Positions 52,698 through 61,666 of a DNA stretch of 64,000 nucleotides are shown in pieces (position 1 is the stretch's first letter; every line of letters begins with the position of its first letter). The DNA is from Bacillus sp. OK048. Lineage in GTDB: Bacteria > Bacillota > Bacilli > Bacillales > Cytobacillaceae. Below the pieces are notes generated by a model. That model had not been told where the DNA came from and searched no databases. It was given only the letters and a program-made list of their open reading frames with translations. The stretch spans positions 186,001-250,000 of the forward strand of contig NZ_FNHN01000006.1 of assembly GCF_900103525.1 (NCBI RefSeq). Direction: 5' to 3'. The position numbers and the translations under genes are program-made.

Positions 52698-53591
52698 ATG
52701 AAAATACCTCGTGATTTTCAAGAAAAAATTATCAACGCCTTTGGCTTCGATGGGAAGCTTTGGTTAGAAACATTGGAGGATACTGTCCAAATTTATTTAC
52801 AAAAATGGAATCTTACCAGTGATGGCCCTGTTGAGAATCTCTCTTATAATTATGTAATTAAGGTAAACACTTCAGAGGGAACCCGGTTGATTTTAAAGCT
52901 CGGTGTGCCCAATTTTGATACGCGAAATGAGATAGTAACCCTGCAGGCGTATGATGGAAATAGCTGTGCCAAACTGCTGAAGACTGATCCGGAGAATGGT
53001 GTGATGCTGTTAGAGCGGCTCATTCCTGGAAGGATGCTTTCAGAAGAAAAGGATGAAATGCTTGTTGTGGAAACATTTATAAAAGTATGGAAAGAGATTC
53101 GCAGACCTGTACCTAATGGAACATCAACACCATCACTCATACACTGGTTCGCGGGGCTGCCGCGCTATCGGAAAAACTTTCCCCATGGACCGATTTCCCA
53201 TGATCATGTTCTGTTAGCAGAGGATTTTTTCAAGTATATCGAGGATACATCAGCTGGACCAGAGCTGCTTCACGGTGATTTACATCATGAAAATATTTTG
53301 TATTCCAAGCAGCAGGGGTGGATGGCGATTGATCCAAAAGGAGTCGCAGGTGATTCATACTTTGATGTGGTATCCTTTTTGGTGAATCAGCTAGAGTCAA
53401 AAACTGATCCAAAAAGCATCCTGAAACTCCGAGTGGATACAATCAGTAATCAGCTAGGGCTAGACCGGCAACGCTTGTTAAAAGCAGCAGTGGCTTTAGG
53501 GACACTTTATGCTTGCTGGGGGATAGAGGACCAGGCGGATTGGGAAACCACCTATCAATGTGTGAAATGGTTCATTGAGTTTCTAGAATAG
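52698..53591 (+). CDS. Aminoglycoside phosphotransferase family kinase, APH(6)-like
   Basis: 297 residues. The kinase fold shows LHGDLHHENIL (191-201, catalytic Asp 194) and MAIDPKGVAGD (209-219, metal-binding Asp 212), the typical motif of the streptomycin 6-kinase/hydroxyurea kinase group. The N-terminal lobe has LILKLGVPN (64-72). It may inactivate an aminoglycoside or phosphorylate a small metabolite. Resistance cannot be claimed from sequence. The ATG at 52698 was chosen, with AAGGAG 11 bases upstream. TTG at 52695 is the alternative. A degraded GACGATTC terminator follows. Confidence 0.82.
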   Translation: MKIPRDFQEKIINAFGFDGKLWLETLEDTVQIYLQKWNLTSDGPVENLSYNYVIKVNTSEGTRLILKLGVPNFDTRNEIVTLQAYDGNSCAKLLKTDPENGVMLLERLIPGRMLSEEKDEMLVVETFIKVWKEIRRPVPNGTSTPSLIHWFAGLPRYRKNFPHGPISHDHVLLAEDFFKYIEDTSAGPELLHGDLHHENILYSKQQGWMAIDPKGVAGDSYFDVVSFLVNQLESKTDPKSILKLRVDTISNQLGLDRQRLLKAAVALGTLYACWGIEDQADWETTYQCVKWFIEFLE

Positions 53592-53599
53592 CGGTATAT

Positions 53600-53633
53600 A
53601 AAAAAGACGATTCAACCTCCGAATACTCTTTTT
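53600..53633 (+). terminator. Degraded GACGATTC terminator
   Basis: AAAAAAGACGATTC and GAATACTCTTTTT pair with two mismatches around a seven-base loop. It is the third member of the terminator family seen at 1737 and 52581. Confidence 0.6.
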
Positions 53634-53717
53634 GCATTCAATAAATACAGAATGATATGAGCTATTCCTAAATAGAATGGAGTAATGATAACTCAATTTA
53701 GGAATGGTGGTAATGGA

Positions 53718-55505
53718 ATGGATAAAATAACGATTGACCCTTTTATTCATGTACGTATGGTGAAAAGTTTTGAATACGATCCTAAAGGAAAGAAAATTAG
53801 CTTTATTTCTGATTTTACGGGGTTACCACAGGTATGGGAGCTTGACCGAGAGGCTAGGTGGCCTGCCCAAACGTCTTTTACCAAGAAAGGAATCACCTTT
53901 ATTAAATATATTGCCAGCACATCGGATCTTATTATTGGGATGGACGTGGATGGAAATGAAAAGGAGCAATTGTACTTAATAAAAGAGGACGGCGAAAAAG
54001 TACCGCTGACCAACTCCCCTGAACATATTCATTTGTTTGGTGACAGCTCTCCCGATGGGAAATGGATTGCATGGTCCAGCAACCGCCGAAGTCAACATTC
54101 TTTAGATGTTTATATTCAAAATCTGGAGACATTGGAAATCCAACTTGTGTTTGCGGCCGAAGGGACGTATTTAGTTGAAAAATGGTTTCCAGATGGAAAA
54201 TCACTATTGATTAAAAAAGCAAACTCGCCCCTTGATCATGATTTAGGGGTATTTTCACTTTTAACTGGAAAAATGGACTGGATTACAGTGCATAAGGGGG
54301 AAGCTAGCTATAAAGATATTCATTTTAATAAGGATGGGGATCATATCTACCTATTAACGAATCAGGACAGAGAATTCTTTGGACTCGGATTCATTCACAT
54401 AGCCAGTAAACAATTGACTTGGCTGGAGCAGGGAGAGTGGGATCTTGAAGACCTGGTTTTGAATAAGGATAAAAATAAATTAGCTTTCTCCATGAACGAA
54501 GGAGGAATATCGAAGGGCTATCTGGTAGACCTGGTTCAAAGTATGCTGTATACATGGGAGACTCCAATGGGAGTGATTAGCAATCTTAGATTTACACCTG
54601 ATCAACTAAAGGTGGGGTTTGTCTTAAATGGACCTGCGCATCCCTCTGATATCTGGGAGGTTGAATTTAACACCCTCCAAGCCAAGCGGGTTACGTACAT
54701 CTCACGTGCTCCAATCCTGGAGGAAAAATTAGTTGAGCCTGAGATCATATCGTTTCCATCGTTTGACCAACGTCTGATACCTGCTTTTTACTTTAAGCCT
54801 AATCATAGAGACGAGGGATCCCCACTTGTAGTCTATATTCATGGAGGACCCGAAAGTCAAACTCGTGCTGTCTACAGCCCTTTTTTACAATATTTTTTAA
54901 CCCAAGGTTATGCGGTGGCTGCTCCCAATATCCGCGGAAGTACGGGTTATGGAAAAACATACACTCACCTTGATGATGGCCGCAACCGAATGGACGCCCT
55001 GAAGGATGTCATCTATCTAGTGGAATGGCTTAAAAAAACAGGGGAGATTAATCCGGAGAAAATAGCGATTGTAGGTGGCAGCTATGGTGGATTTATTGTG
55101 CTTGCTGCACTCAGCCACTATCCAAAATTATGGGCAGCTGGTATCGATATTGTGGGAATGTCCAGCCTTCGAACATTCTTACAAACAACAAGCCCTTGGC
55201 GGAAAAAACTGCGGGAAGCAGAATATGGAACGATTGAAAAAGATGGAGATTACTTTGACCAAATTGACCCGTTGAATCATGCTGATAAAATTACCGCCCC
55301 ATTAATGGTTATTCATGGTGTAAATGATCCGCGAGTCTCCATTCAAGAATCCGAGCAGATGGTCATTAAACTAAAGGATCGGAACCATCCTGTTACATTT
55401 ATTCGTATCGAAGAGGAAGGACATTCGATGGTAAAATTAAAAAATAAACTAAATTCGTATTCGATGATGGCTGAATTTCTTGAAAAATACCTAGGGCCAA
55501 ACTAA
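53718..55505 (+). CDS. S9 family (prolyl oligopeptidase-like) peptidase
   Basis: 595 residues. N-terminal beta-propeller (about 1-330) with WD40-like/DPP-IV-like repeats, then an alpha/beta hydrolase with Ser 455 in GGSYGGF, Asp 537 in VNDPRV and His 569 in EGHSM. The oxyanion HGGPESQTR motif is near 370. It cleaves short peptides or acyl-amino acids and has no signal peptide, so it acts in the cytosol. The ATG at 53718 follows GGTGG by seven bases. A start at 53685 is possible. It stands alone. Confidence 0.9.
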   Translation: MDKITIDPFIHVRMVKSFEYDPKGKKISFISDFTGLPQVWELDREARWPAQTSFTKKGITFIKYIASTSDLIIGMDVDGNEKEQLYLIKEDGEKVPLTNSPEHIHLFGDSSPDGKWIAWSSNRRSQHSLDVYIQNLETLEIQLVFAAEGTYLVEKWFPDGKSLLIKKANSPLDHDLGVFSLLTGKMDWITVHKGEASYKDIHFNKDGDHIYLLTNQDREFFGLGFIHIASKQLTWLEQGEWDLEDLVLNKDKNKLAFSMNEGGISKGYLVDLVQSMLYTWETPMGVISNLRFTPDQLKVGFVLNGPAHPSDIWEVEFNTLQAKRVTYISRAPILEEKLVEPEIISFPSFDQRLIPAFYFKPNHRDEGSPLVVYIHGGPESQTRAVYSPFLQYFLTQGYAVAAPNIRGSTGYGKTYTHLDDGRNRMDALKDVIYLVEWLKKTGEINPEKIAIVGGSYGGFIVLAALSHYPKLWAAGIDIVGMSSLRTFLQTTSPWRKKLREAEYGTIEKDGDYFDQIDPLNHADKITAPLMVIHGVNDPRVSIQESEQMVIKLKDRNHPVTFIRIEEEGHSMVKLKNKLNSYSMMAEFLEKYLGPN

Positions 55506-55511
55506 TTACCG

Positions 55512-55541
55512 AAAGCATGGCGGACTGCTTGGCTTTTTTGT
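55512..55541 (+). terminator. Terminator after the S9 peptidase gene
   Basis: AAGCA and TGCTT flank an eight-base loop, with a six-T run a few bases later. The stem is short, so support is modest. Confidence 0.45.
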
Positions 55542-55650
55542 TTGGCTAATAGGATAGGATAATAGTAGGATTTTTTGTTTTTTCTAAACAGAACAAATGT
55601 TTTAATGTAAGATAAGAAGAGTTACTATCGAAATAGGGGTGTAATCAACA

Positions 55651-56277
55651 TTGAATGGTACAGCACATGCAGCAATTGGCGCTGCAACAGGATTCATCGT
55701 TGCCAACACGTTTCAAGCCTCTCCATCAGAGACCGCCTTGTTTGTCGGATTAGGAGCAGTTTCGGGATTAATGCCTGATCTTGATATTGATGGAAAGCTT
55801 CGCGGAAAAATCACCTTGTCTCATAAGTTGATTCAAATGGCAGCTCAGTTGATTGGGATATTGATGATTTTTTATAGCTTTTATGAAGGCAGTGCAAGAG
55901 AGAAATGGCTTGGCCTCGGGATTGGCTTAGGGATTATGGTGGTTGCGGGGTTTATCAAACAAAAGCATATGTTAACGATCACAGGAATTGGTGTACTGAT
56001 GGGAGGCATCTCTTTAGCGGAAATATGGCTAATCCTGCTTGGGGTTTATATCATAATCGCGTCCTTGTCTTCGCACCGGAGCTATACCCATTCCATCTTG
56101 GGCGTCATATTCTTTGGGGTAATTGCTTCGAAATTTGAAGTATCCGTCGGAATCGAGGGAGTTTTCTATTGCTGCCTTGGTGGATACATCAGTCATTTGA
56201 TAGCCGACCTAAAAATACTACCATTTAATAAACGGGGGATTAAGCTACTTTTACCTGTTTCAAAGATAGAATTATAG
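55651..56277 (+). CDS. YdjM-like membrane-bound metal-dependent hydrolase
   Basis: 208 residues, TTG start with AGGGG ten bases upstream. The family signature is seen in MNGTAHAAIGAATGF (His 6), GLMPDLDIDGKLRG (Asp 45-49), LSSHRSYTHSILG (near 147-159) and GYISHLIADLKI (near 184-195). Several membrane segments. YdjM proteins (LexA-regulated in E. coli) are putative hydrolases of unknown substrate, probably acting on lipids. It is a single gene. Confidence 0.82.
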   Translation: MNGTAHAAIGAATGFIVANTFQASPSETALFVGLGAVSGLMPDLDIDGKLRGKITLSHKLIQMAAQLIGILMIFYSFYEGSAREKWLGLGIGLGIMVVAGFIKQKHMLTITGIGVLMGGISLAEIWLILLGVYIIIASLSSHRSYTHSILGVIFFGVIASKFEVSVGIEGVFYCCLGGYISHLIADLKILPFNKRGIKLLLPVSKIEL

Positions 56278-56462
56278 AATCGGTCCTAGTCACCGCATCT
56301 AACTTGTCTAGAGTGACCGAGAGAGAAGAAAAATTCCGGTAAAAATCTCCCTCGAATATTATAACCTAATTGTCTTTTTTTGGGGAAATCACCGAGATAT
56401 AGTAGAATTATCTGGTATAATTTTAATGAAAATACTTGGATACATAGTTAGGGGAGAGAAGG

Positions 56463-56723
56463 TTGGAAGGGTTTTTTGGATTTGCAATAAATATTATCAT
56501 TACGATTTATTTAGCTATTGATTCCAAAAAGTATGGCAAAAGCCCTGTTCTTTGGGGGATTTTAGGTTTCGTTTTTGGTGCCATTGCTTTAGGAATCTAT
56601 TTAATTAAGACAGATCGCAAGGTGATCGGTTGGATAGTTACCATTTTAAGTATTATTGGTTATTTAGCTTTCATCCTACTAGTAGGTTTAGCGATTTTAG
56701 TTGCAATGGTTGGATTCTCATGA
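56463..56723 (+). CDS. Small hydrophobic membrane protein
   Basis: 86 residues, TTG start after GGGGAGAGAAGG. Three predicted membrane segments (about 4-18, 28-46 and 53-82) and a short charged loop (DSKKYGKS). No known domain recognised. It has its own terminator (56729). Small proteins of this type are common in Bacillaceae, and the function is unknown. Confidence 0.7.
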   Translation: MEGFFGFAINIIITIYLAIDSKKYGKSPVLWGILGFVFGAIALGIYLIKTDRKVIGWIVTILSIIGYLAFILLVGLAILVAMVGFS

Positions 56724-56728
56724 TTTTT

Positions 56729-56758
56729 AAAAAAGGAAGGGGAATCCCCTTCCTTTTT
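56729..56758 (+). terminator. GGAAGGGG-type terminator
   Basis: GGAAGGGGA and TCCCCTTCC form a nine-pair stem with almost no loop, with A and T runs on both sides. The same element occurs at 59330 and, with GGAAGGGA, at 61588. Confidence 0.8.
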
Positions 56759-56868
56759 ACATTCATGACCTAGCCGCAACAATGAATTTCCACTTGTCCT
56801 ATTTTTTATATTAGAAACCATCGAAAAGGAAATCAATAGCAACCTATTTAATGCTTGGTTACAGCACA

Positions 56869-57753
56869 CTAGATGATTAAATAATCCAGATTGCTTATTC
56901 GGCCTTCTCTAAATTCTCCTGGAGAAAAACCAGTTATTTTTCGAAAGACTTTATTGAAATAGTTTGCATTTTCATATCCTGTTTTAGCGGCGATGTCTTT
57001 TATCGATAAATCGGAATGAAGAAGCATTTCCGAAGCTTTCTTTATTCGGACTCTCGTTAAGTATTTAGACGGCGTCGTATTTGTGTACTTCCGAAATTGT
57101 TTAATGAAGTAATAACTTGATAGCCCAGCTATGGCCGCCATTTTTTCAACGGAAATGTATTCCCCATATTGTTGTTGAATAAAGGTAATTACCTGCGAAA
57201 TGGGTTCAGGCAATTCTTGATTGGTAGTATTCAGGTTTTTCGTGAAACGATAGCATTCCATGATAAATTCGTAGGCTCTAGCCGATGAAAGATAAGCATC
57301 GATTATTTTTTGTTCTTTTGTTTCTTGCAGGAGGCTGTGCAATAGCTGAATGAGATTTGCTTCGGGAGGAATATTTACAGTCCCGCCGGCATGATCATGA
57401 ATAAAGTTCCAGCAGGAAGTGGCGGCACTTCCTATTAATGTAATATAAATAAATTCCCAGCTTTCACTGCTTTCGGGAAGAAAGTAGCAATGCTGACTAG
57501 GTAACTGGACGAAAAATGCATCACCCTGATGTAATGAATACAGCTTATCCTTGAAGGTAATTGCACCTTGACCGGAGAGAGTATATTGAAAAACATATTT
57601 TTCTACCCCTTGAATATCCTTTCTTATCATCCCATCCCAATGATAATCTATAGAAGTTTGAAGCTCCAATCCCATCGAAAAAATATTTGCTACATTATTA
57701 TCGGGCATATCCTGAAAACAGAACCCATAATTACCATATTTTTCACTAGACAA
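56869..57753 (-). CDS. AraC family regulator of the alpha-galactosidase
   Basis: 294 residues. N-terminal cupin/AraC sugar-binding domain (about 20-150, LSGQGAITFKDKLYSLHQGDAFF) and C-terminal double helix-turn-helix (about 195-290, MAAIAGLSSYYFIKQFRKYTNTTPSKYLTRVRIKKASEML, IAAKTGYENANYFNKVFRKITGFSPGEFR). I prefer the TTG at 57751-57753, seven bases after GGAGGG. An ATG at 57768 overlaps that site and lacks its own. It is divergent from the GH4 gene and likely senses its sugar. Confidence 0.85.
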   Translation of the reverse strand: MSSEKYGNYGFCFQDMPDNNVANIFSMGLELQTSIDYHWDGMIRKDIQGVEKYVFQYTLSGQGAITFKDKLYSLHQGDAFFVQLPSQHCYFLPESSESWEFIYITLIGSAATSCWNFIHDHAGGTVNIPPEANLIQLLHSLLQETKEQKIIDAYLSSARAYEFIMECYRFTKNLNTTNQELPEPISQVITFIQQQYGEYISVEKMAAIAGLSSYYFIKQFRKYTNTTPSKYLTRVRIKKASEMLLHSDLSIKDIAAKTGYENANYFNKVFRKITGFSPGEFREGRISNLDYLII

Positions 57754-57796
57754 TATTTTACCCTCCATTCGCAAGTTATTACCATTGTAGGAAAAA

Positions 57797-57811
57797 TGTA
57801 AGCGTTATAAT
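57797..57811 (+). promoter_or_regulatory. cre-like site overlapping a -10 box before the GH4 gene
   Basis: TGTAAGCGTTATAA (57797-57810) matches 13 of 14 cre positions, and TATAAT (57806-57811) overlaps its end. A -35 with correct spacing is not obvious, so activation by the AraC protein is possible. Confidence 0.5.
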
Positions 57812-57897
57812 ATGAGTATAGCAGGTTTTTCTTTATTTTAAATGGTCGAATAGTCAAAACGATTTATGACAATTTTTTTTTCAGGAGGGTAATAATC

Positions 57898-59199
57898 ATG
57901 TCAAAAATCACGTTTATAGGCGCAGGAAGTACGGTTTTTGCAAAAAATGTCCTTGGGGACTGCCTGATGGTACCAGCCCTTGATGGGTTTGAGTTCGCTT
58001 TATTTGATATTGACGAGAAACGCTTAAAAGAATCGGAGGCCATGCTTGCGAATTTGAGAAATCGTTATAACAAAAGTATTCATATTAAAGCCTATTTGGA
58101 CAGAAAGGAAGCATTACGAGGAGCTAAATATGTGATAAATGCCATTCAAGTTGGCGGCTATAAACCAAGTACAGTCATTGATTTTGAAATACCGAAAAAA
58201 TATGGACTCCGCCAGACGATTGCGGATACGATTGGAATCGGCGGGATTTTTCGCGCATTACGCACCATACCTGTTTTGTTTGACTTTGCAAAGGATATCG
58301 AGGAAGTTTGCCCGGATGCTTTGTTCATAAATTATACGAATCCGATGGCTTCTTTAACTGGTGCGATGCTTCGCTATACAAACGTGAAAACAGTTGGATT
58401 ATGCCATAGTGTCCAAGTCTGTACAAAGGTGCTATTCGAATCATTGGGAATGGAGCATGAAGGCATTTCAGAGAAAATAGCTGGTATTAACCATATGGCT
58501 TGGCTACTTGAAGTGAAAAAGGATGGAAAAGATTTGTATCCTGAAATTAAACTACGGGCTAAGCAGAAGCAGATGTCTAAGCATCATGACAAGGTCCGGT
58601 TTGAGTTAATGGACAAATTCGGGTTTTATGTGACTGAATCTTCAGAACATAATGCGGAATATCATCCTTATTTCATTAAACGTCAATATCCGGATTTAAT
58701 TGAAAAGTTCAATATCCCGCTTGATGAATATCCGAGACGCTGTGAAAATCAAATTCGCGGCTGGGATGGAATGCGTGAAGAACTAACAAGGAATTCAAAT
58801 CTTTCTCATGACCGTTCAAGTGAATATGGTTCAAGAATTATTGAATCCATGGAGAGCAATATTCCATTTAAGTTCGGCGGCAATGTCTTGAATACGGGCG
58901 GCTTAATTAGTAATCTTCCTCGGAAGGCAGTGGTAGAGGTCCCGTGTGTTTCAGACCGCAGCGGAATAACACCATGCTATATGGGTGAGCTTCCTGAACA
59001 GCTTGCTGCATTAAACCGAACCAATATCAATACCCAGCTATTGACCATCGAAGCTGCGGTTACGAGGAAAAAAGAGCATATTTACCAGGCAGCCATGTTG
59101 GATCCACATACAGCAGCGGAATTATCATTAGATGATATTGTTTCATTGTGTGATGACTTAATAGAAGCACATGGAGATTGGCTGCCAGTGTTTAGTTAA
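57898..59199 (+). CDS. melA: GH4 alpha-galactosidase
   Basis: 433 residues, close to the 432 of B. subtilis MelA. NAD-binding FIGAGSTVFAKN (6-17), NYTNPMASL (145-153), metal-site Cys 169 in GLCHSVQ and His 199 in GINHMAW are typical of GH4 enzymes, which need NAD and Mn2+ and work by oxidation at C3. It hydrolyses alpha-galactosides such as melibiose or raffinose in the cytosol. GAGGGTAATAATC precedes the ATG. The divergent AraC gene is its likely regulator. No transporter is adjacent. Confidence 0.88.
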   Translation: MSKITFIGAGSTVFAKNVLGDCLMVPALDGFEFALFDIDEKRLKESEAMLANLRNRYNKSIHIKAYLDRKEALRGAKYVINAIQVGGYKPSTVIDFEIPKKYGLRQTIADTIGIGGIFRALRTIPVLFDFAKDIEEVCPDALFINYTNPMASLTGAMLRYTNVKTVGLCHSVQVCTKVLFESLGMEHEGISEKIAGINHMAWLLEVKKDGKDLYPEIKLRAKQKQMSKHHDKVRFELMDKFGFYVTESSEHNAEYHPYFIKRQYPDLIEKFNIPLDEYPRRCENQIRGWDGMREELTRNSNLSHDRSSEYGSRIIESMESNIPFKFGGNVLNTGGLISNLPRKAVVEVPCVSDRSGITPCYMGELPEQLAALNRTNINTQLLTIEAAVTRKKEHIYQAAMLDPHTAAELSLDDIVSLCDDLIEAHGDWLPVFS

Positions 59200-59263
59200 T
59201 AGAAAATAGTTCAACCAAATTGATAAGTTGGAATGAAGGAAAAACGTATCACATATCTTGATC

Positions 59264-59285
59264 TGACCCAATAAAGTTAGACAAA
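59264..59285. mobile_element. Possible remnant of an insertion-sequence end
   Basis: TGACCCAATAAAGTTAGACA resembles the terminal sequence of IS3-family elements. No transposase and no matching other end is seen, so it could be a solo relic or chance. Confidence 0.3.
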
Positions 59286-59329
59286 TATCAATAATTAGTA
59301 GCTTTGACTGTTTTATTCATAGTTTTTTC

Positions 59330-59360
59330 AAAAAGGAAGGGGATTCCCCTTCCTTTTTTG
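59330..59360. terminator. GGAAGGGG-type bidirectional terminator
   Basis: GGAAGGGGA and TCCCCTTCC with A5 and T6 flanks, nearly the same as at 56729. It lies between the GH4 gene and the convergent ABC permease. The 230-base gap shows no other gene. Confidence 0.8.
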
Positions 59361-59430
59361 TAAGAAAAGAAAGTATAAGTTTTTGAACTTAGATTACTGT
59401 CCAGGGCGCTTGCCTTTTCTTTTCAATCGA

Positions 59431-60555
59431 TTACCTAGTAGCAACAATCGATTTTCTTTTATACAACCAAGACCCAATCAAAAAGGCAACAATACCCCAA
59501 ATGACCATGATTCCAATTCCAAACCAAAGTGAACTTGAAAACACACCCGTTTCATACACCATGCTGTCTCTCAAGCCTTCAGCAAAATACGTGAGCGGCA
59601 ATAGATTGGACACTGGCTGGAGCCAATCCGGCATCGTTTCAACCGGAAAGAATACTCCGCTTAAAAACATCATGAGGAAGCTGACAATATTTGCAACTCC
59701 CATATAAGCATTTTGCGTATAACTAAAGGAAGAAATGAAGTACCCTAGGGCATTAAAGGATAGAGCGCCAATTAAAAAGACAATCAGCAGGCTAAATATA
59801 TTAATGTAGAGATTGGCACCAAAGATAAACACCCCAATGAGTGATAAAAGTAAAATCTGAATGACACTGAATAACAGGCGCATGACCATATCACTTAGAC
59901 CAAAGATGCTCATATTGGCAGGTGTCATTCGCAGTCGCTTGAGCAATCCCTTGCGGCGCATTTCCACTAAATCAACCATTCCGAACAATCCACCTTGAGC
60001 AATGGATAAAGCAATCATCCCAGTTAACAGAAAATCTGTATAATCTAATTCGTTACTTCCGCTTGTAATTGATTCGAGTTCAATATTAAAGGTAGGTGCT
60101 GCCCCGACCGCAGCTAAGTTTGCCTGCTGAACAATCTTATCTAGAATGGCTGATAGTGCTTGCGTGGTGACTCCTCGTTCGTCTTCTTTGTTGATGACTA
60201 ATCCGAATGTAGTGTCTTCAGCAGATCCAGGTAAGATGATCGCTGCATCCACTTCTTTGTCTGTCACCCATTGTTCGGCTGTTTCTCGGCTAACGGGTTT
60301 ACCTGATTTGACATCCAAGATAGAAAGTTGAGTGATTTGTGCTAGCAGCATGTCAGAGGTCGGATTCGGATTTTCCGCGGCGACAATTGCAATTTCAGCT
60401 TGGAATTCATCATCTGAGCTGCCGCTAAAGATCACCATGAAAATGACCATTAAGATGACAGGGAAAAATATCCCCCAAAACCATGCTTGTTTTTCACGAA
60501 GGGTCAGTTTTAATTGCGCCATGAACATTTTTTTGAACTGTTTTGACTTATTCAA
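59431..60555 (-). CDS. ABC-2 type exporter permease
   Basis: 374 residues. One membrane segment near the N-terminus, a large extracytoplasmic domain (about 55-185), then five segments in the C-terminal half (ABC2_membrane_3 layout). The TTG at 60553-60555 was chosen because GGAGGGA lies five bases before it. A longer frame from 60597 runs through the ribosome binding site. It starts two bases after the ATPase stop, so both form one exporter of the drug or lipid-peptide resistance type (LnrM/YhaP-like). Substrate unknown. Confidence 0.85.
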   Translation of the reverse strand: MNKSKQFKKMFMAQLKLTLREKQAWFWGIFFPVILMVIFMVIFSGSSDDEFQAEIAIVAAENPNPTSDMLLAQITQLSILDVKSGKPVSRETAEQWVTDKEVDAAIILPGSAEDTTFGLVINKEDERGVTTQALSAILDKIVQQANLAAVGAAPTFNIELESITSGSNELDYTDFLLTGMIALSIAQGGLFGMVDLVEMRRKGLLKRLRMTPANMSIFGLSDMVMRLLFSVIQILLLSLIGVFIFGANLYINIFSLLIVFLIGALSFNALGYFISSFSYTQNAYMGVANIVSFLMMFLSGVFFPVETMPDWLQPVSNLLPLTYFAEGLRDSMVYETGVFSSSLWFGIGIMVIWGIVAFLIGSWLYKRKSIVATR

Positions 60556-60556
60556 G

Positions 60557-61486
60557 CTAATCCCTCCATTCCTTCCCTGTAAAAGCAATAAAAACATCCT
60601 CCAGACTCATTTCGCGGATCGAGACCTGCTCGACCTGATACTCCTTTTCCTTTGTGAATTTAAACAAATCCAAGAGTGTATCTTCCGGCTTGATGGTCCA
60701 AAGCTTTAACGTTGTACCTTCCCGCTCGGTACGGGAAACAGACTCGAAATTACTTGCAAAAACATCCGCCGCAGCTGCCGCTTCCTCGCCATCAAGAAAC
60801 GATAAGCGCACTTCCCGTTCTTTGGTCAATTTTTCAATGAGTGCAGATGGTGTATCGATCGCCACAATGCTGCCTTGATCAACAATACAAACGCGATCAC
60901 TTAGTTTTTCTGCCTCTTCCATATAATGTGTAGTCAGGATAGTGGTTTTACCTAACTTCTTCAATTCAAGGATAATGTCCCATATATTTCGGCGAGCCTG
61001 GGGGTCAAGGCCAGTTGTTGGTTCATCGAGAAAAATAATATCGGGGTCGCTAATCATCGCAAGTCCTATCGCAAGCCGCTGACGCTGGCCGCCAGATAGT
61101 TTTTTTACTTGGTTTTTCCGATGTTCAGTTAGATTTATTAGTTTTAGAATTTCTTCTGTTGGTCGAGCTTTTTCGTAAAAGGTAGCAAAAAGCTCTAAAT
61201 TTTCTTCAGGGGTTAATAAGTCAAACATAGCACTCGATTGTGGCTGTACTCCGATTTTCATCTTAATCGCTACCGCATGATGTCCCCAATTCATGTCACC
61301 GAAATGGATTTCTCCCTGGTCCGGTGTAACCAAGCCCTCAATCATTTCCAATGTGGTGGTTTTTCCTGCTCCATTTGGTCCAATGATAGTAAATACTTCT
61401 CCGGCTTCTACAGAAAAACTAATGTCCTGAACCGCACGGATCGCACCGAATGATTTTTGTAAATTCTTTACTTCTAAAACGTTCAT
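60557..61486 (-). CDS. ABC exporter ATP-binding protein
   Basis: 309 residues. Walker A GPNGAGKT (36-43), signature LSGGQ (130-134), Walker B IIFLDE (150-155), and a C-terminal DUF4162-like domain (about 235-309) of the DrrA/LnrL type. It powers the permease encoded directly downstream. Such pairs give resistance to antibiotics or export lipids. A start ATG is preceded by GGAGGAA. Confidence 0.92.
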   Translation of the reverse strand: MNVLEVKNLQKSFGAIRAVQDISFSVEAGEVFTIIGPNGAGKTTTLEMIEGLVTPDQGEIHFGDMNWGHHAVAIKMKIGVQPQSSAMFDLLTPEENLELFATFYEKARPTEEILKLINLTEHRKNQVKKLSGGQRQRLAIGLAMISDPDIIFLDEPTTGLDPQARRNIWDIILELKKLGKTTILTTHYMEEAEKLSDRVCIVDQGSIVAIDTPSALIEKLTKEREVRLSFLDGEEAAAAADVFASNFESVSRTEREGTTLKLWTIKPEDTLLDLFKFTKEKEYQVEQVSIREMSLEDVFIAFTGKEWRD

Positions 61487-61587
61487 TTATTTTCCTCCTC
61501 CCATTTACCATGAGTGCTACAGGCTCCCTTTCCTGTATATGTTCAATAGGAAGAATTCATTCGAACTTTGTATAAAAGTAAATAGGC

Positions 61588-61617
61588 AAAAAAAGGAAGG
61601 GAGGTCCCTTCCTTTTT
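61588..61617. terminator. GGAAGGGA-type terminator with duplicated T tail
   Basis: GGAAGGGA and TCCCTTCC with A7 and T6 flanks. The T tail leads directly into a 13-base tandem repeat. On the minus strand it may end the small gene at 61714, and on the plus strand no gene reads into it. Confidence 0.7.
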
Positions 61618-61666
61618 TGGGTGACATTTTTGGGTGACATTTTTGGGTGACAATTTTTGGGTGACA
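61614..61666. repeat. Tandem repeat, 13-base unit
   Basis: TTTTTGGGTGACA occurs three times in a row (61614-61626, 61627-61639, 61640-61652) and a fourth time with one extra A (61653-61666). The first unit shares its T run with the terminator. Confidence 0.85.
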
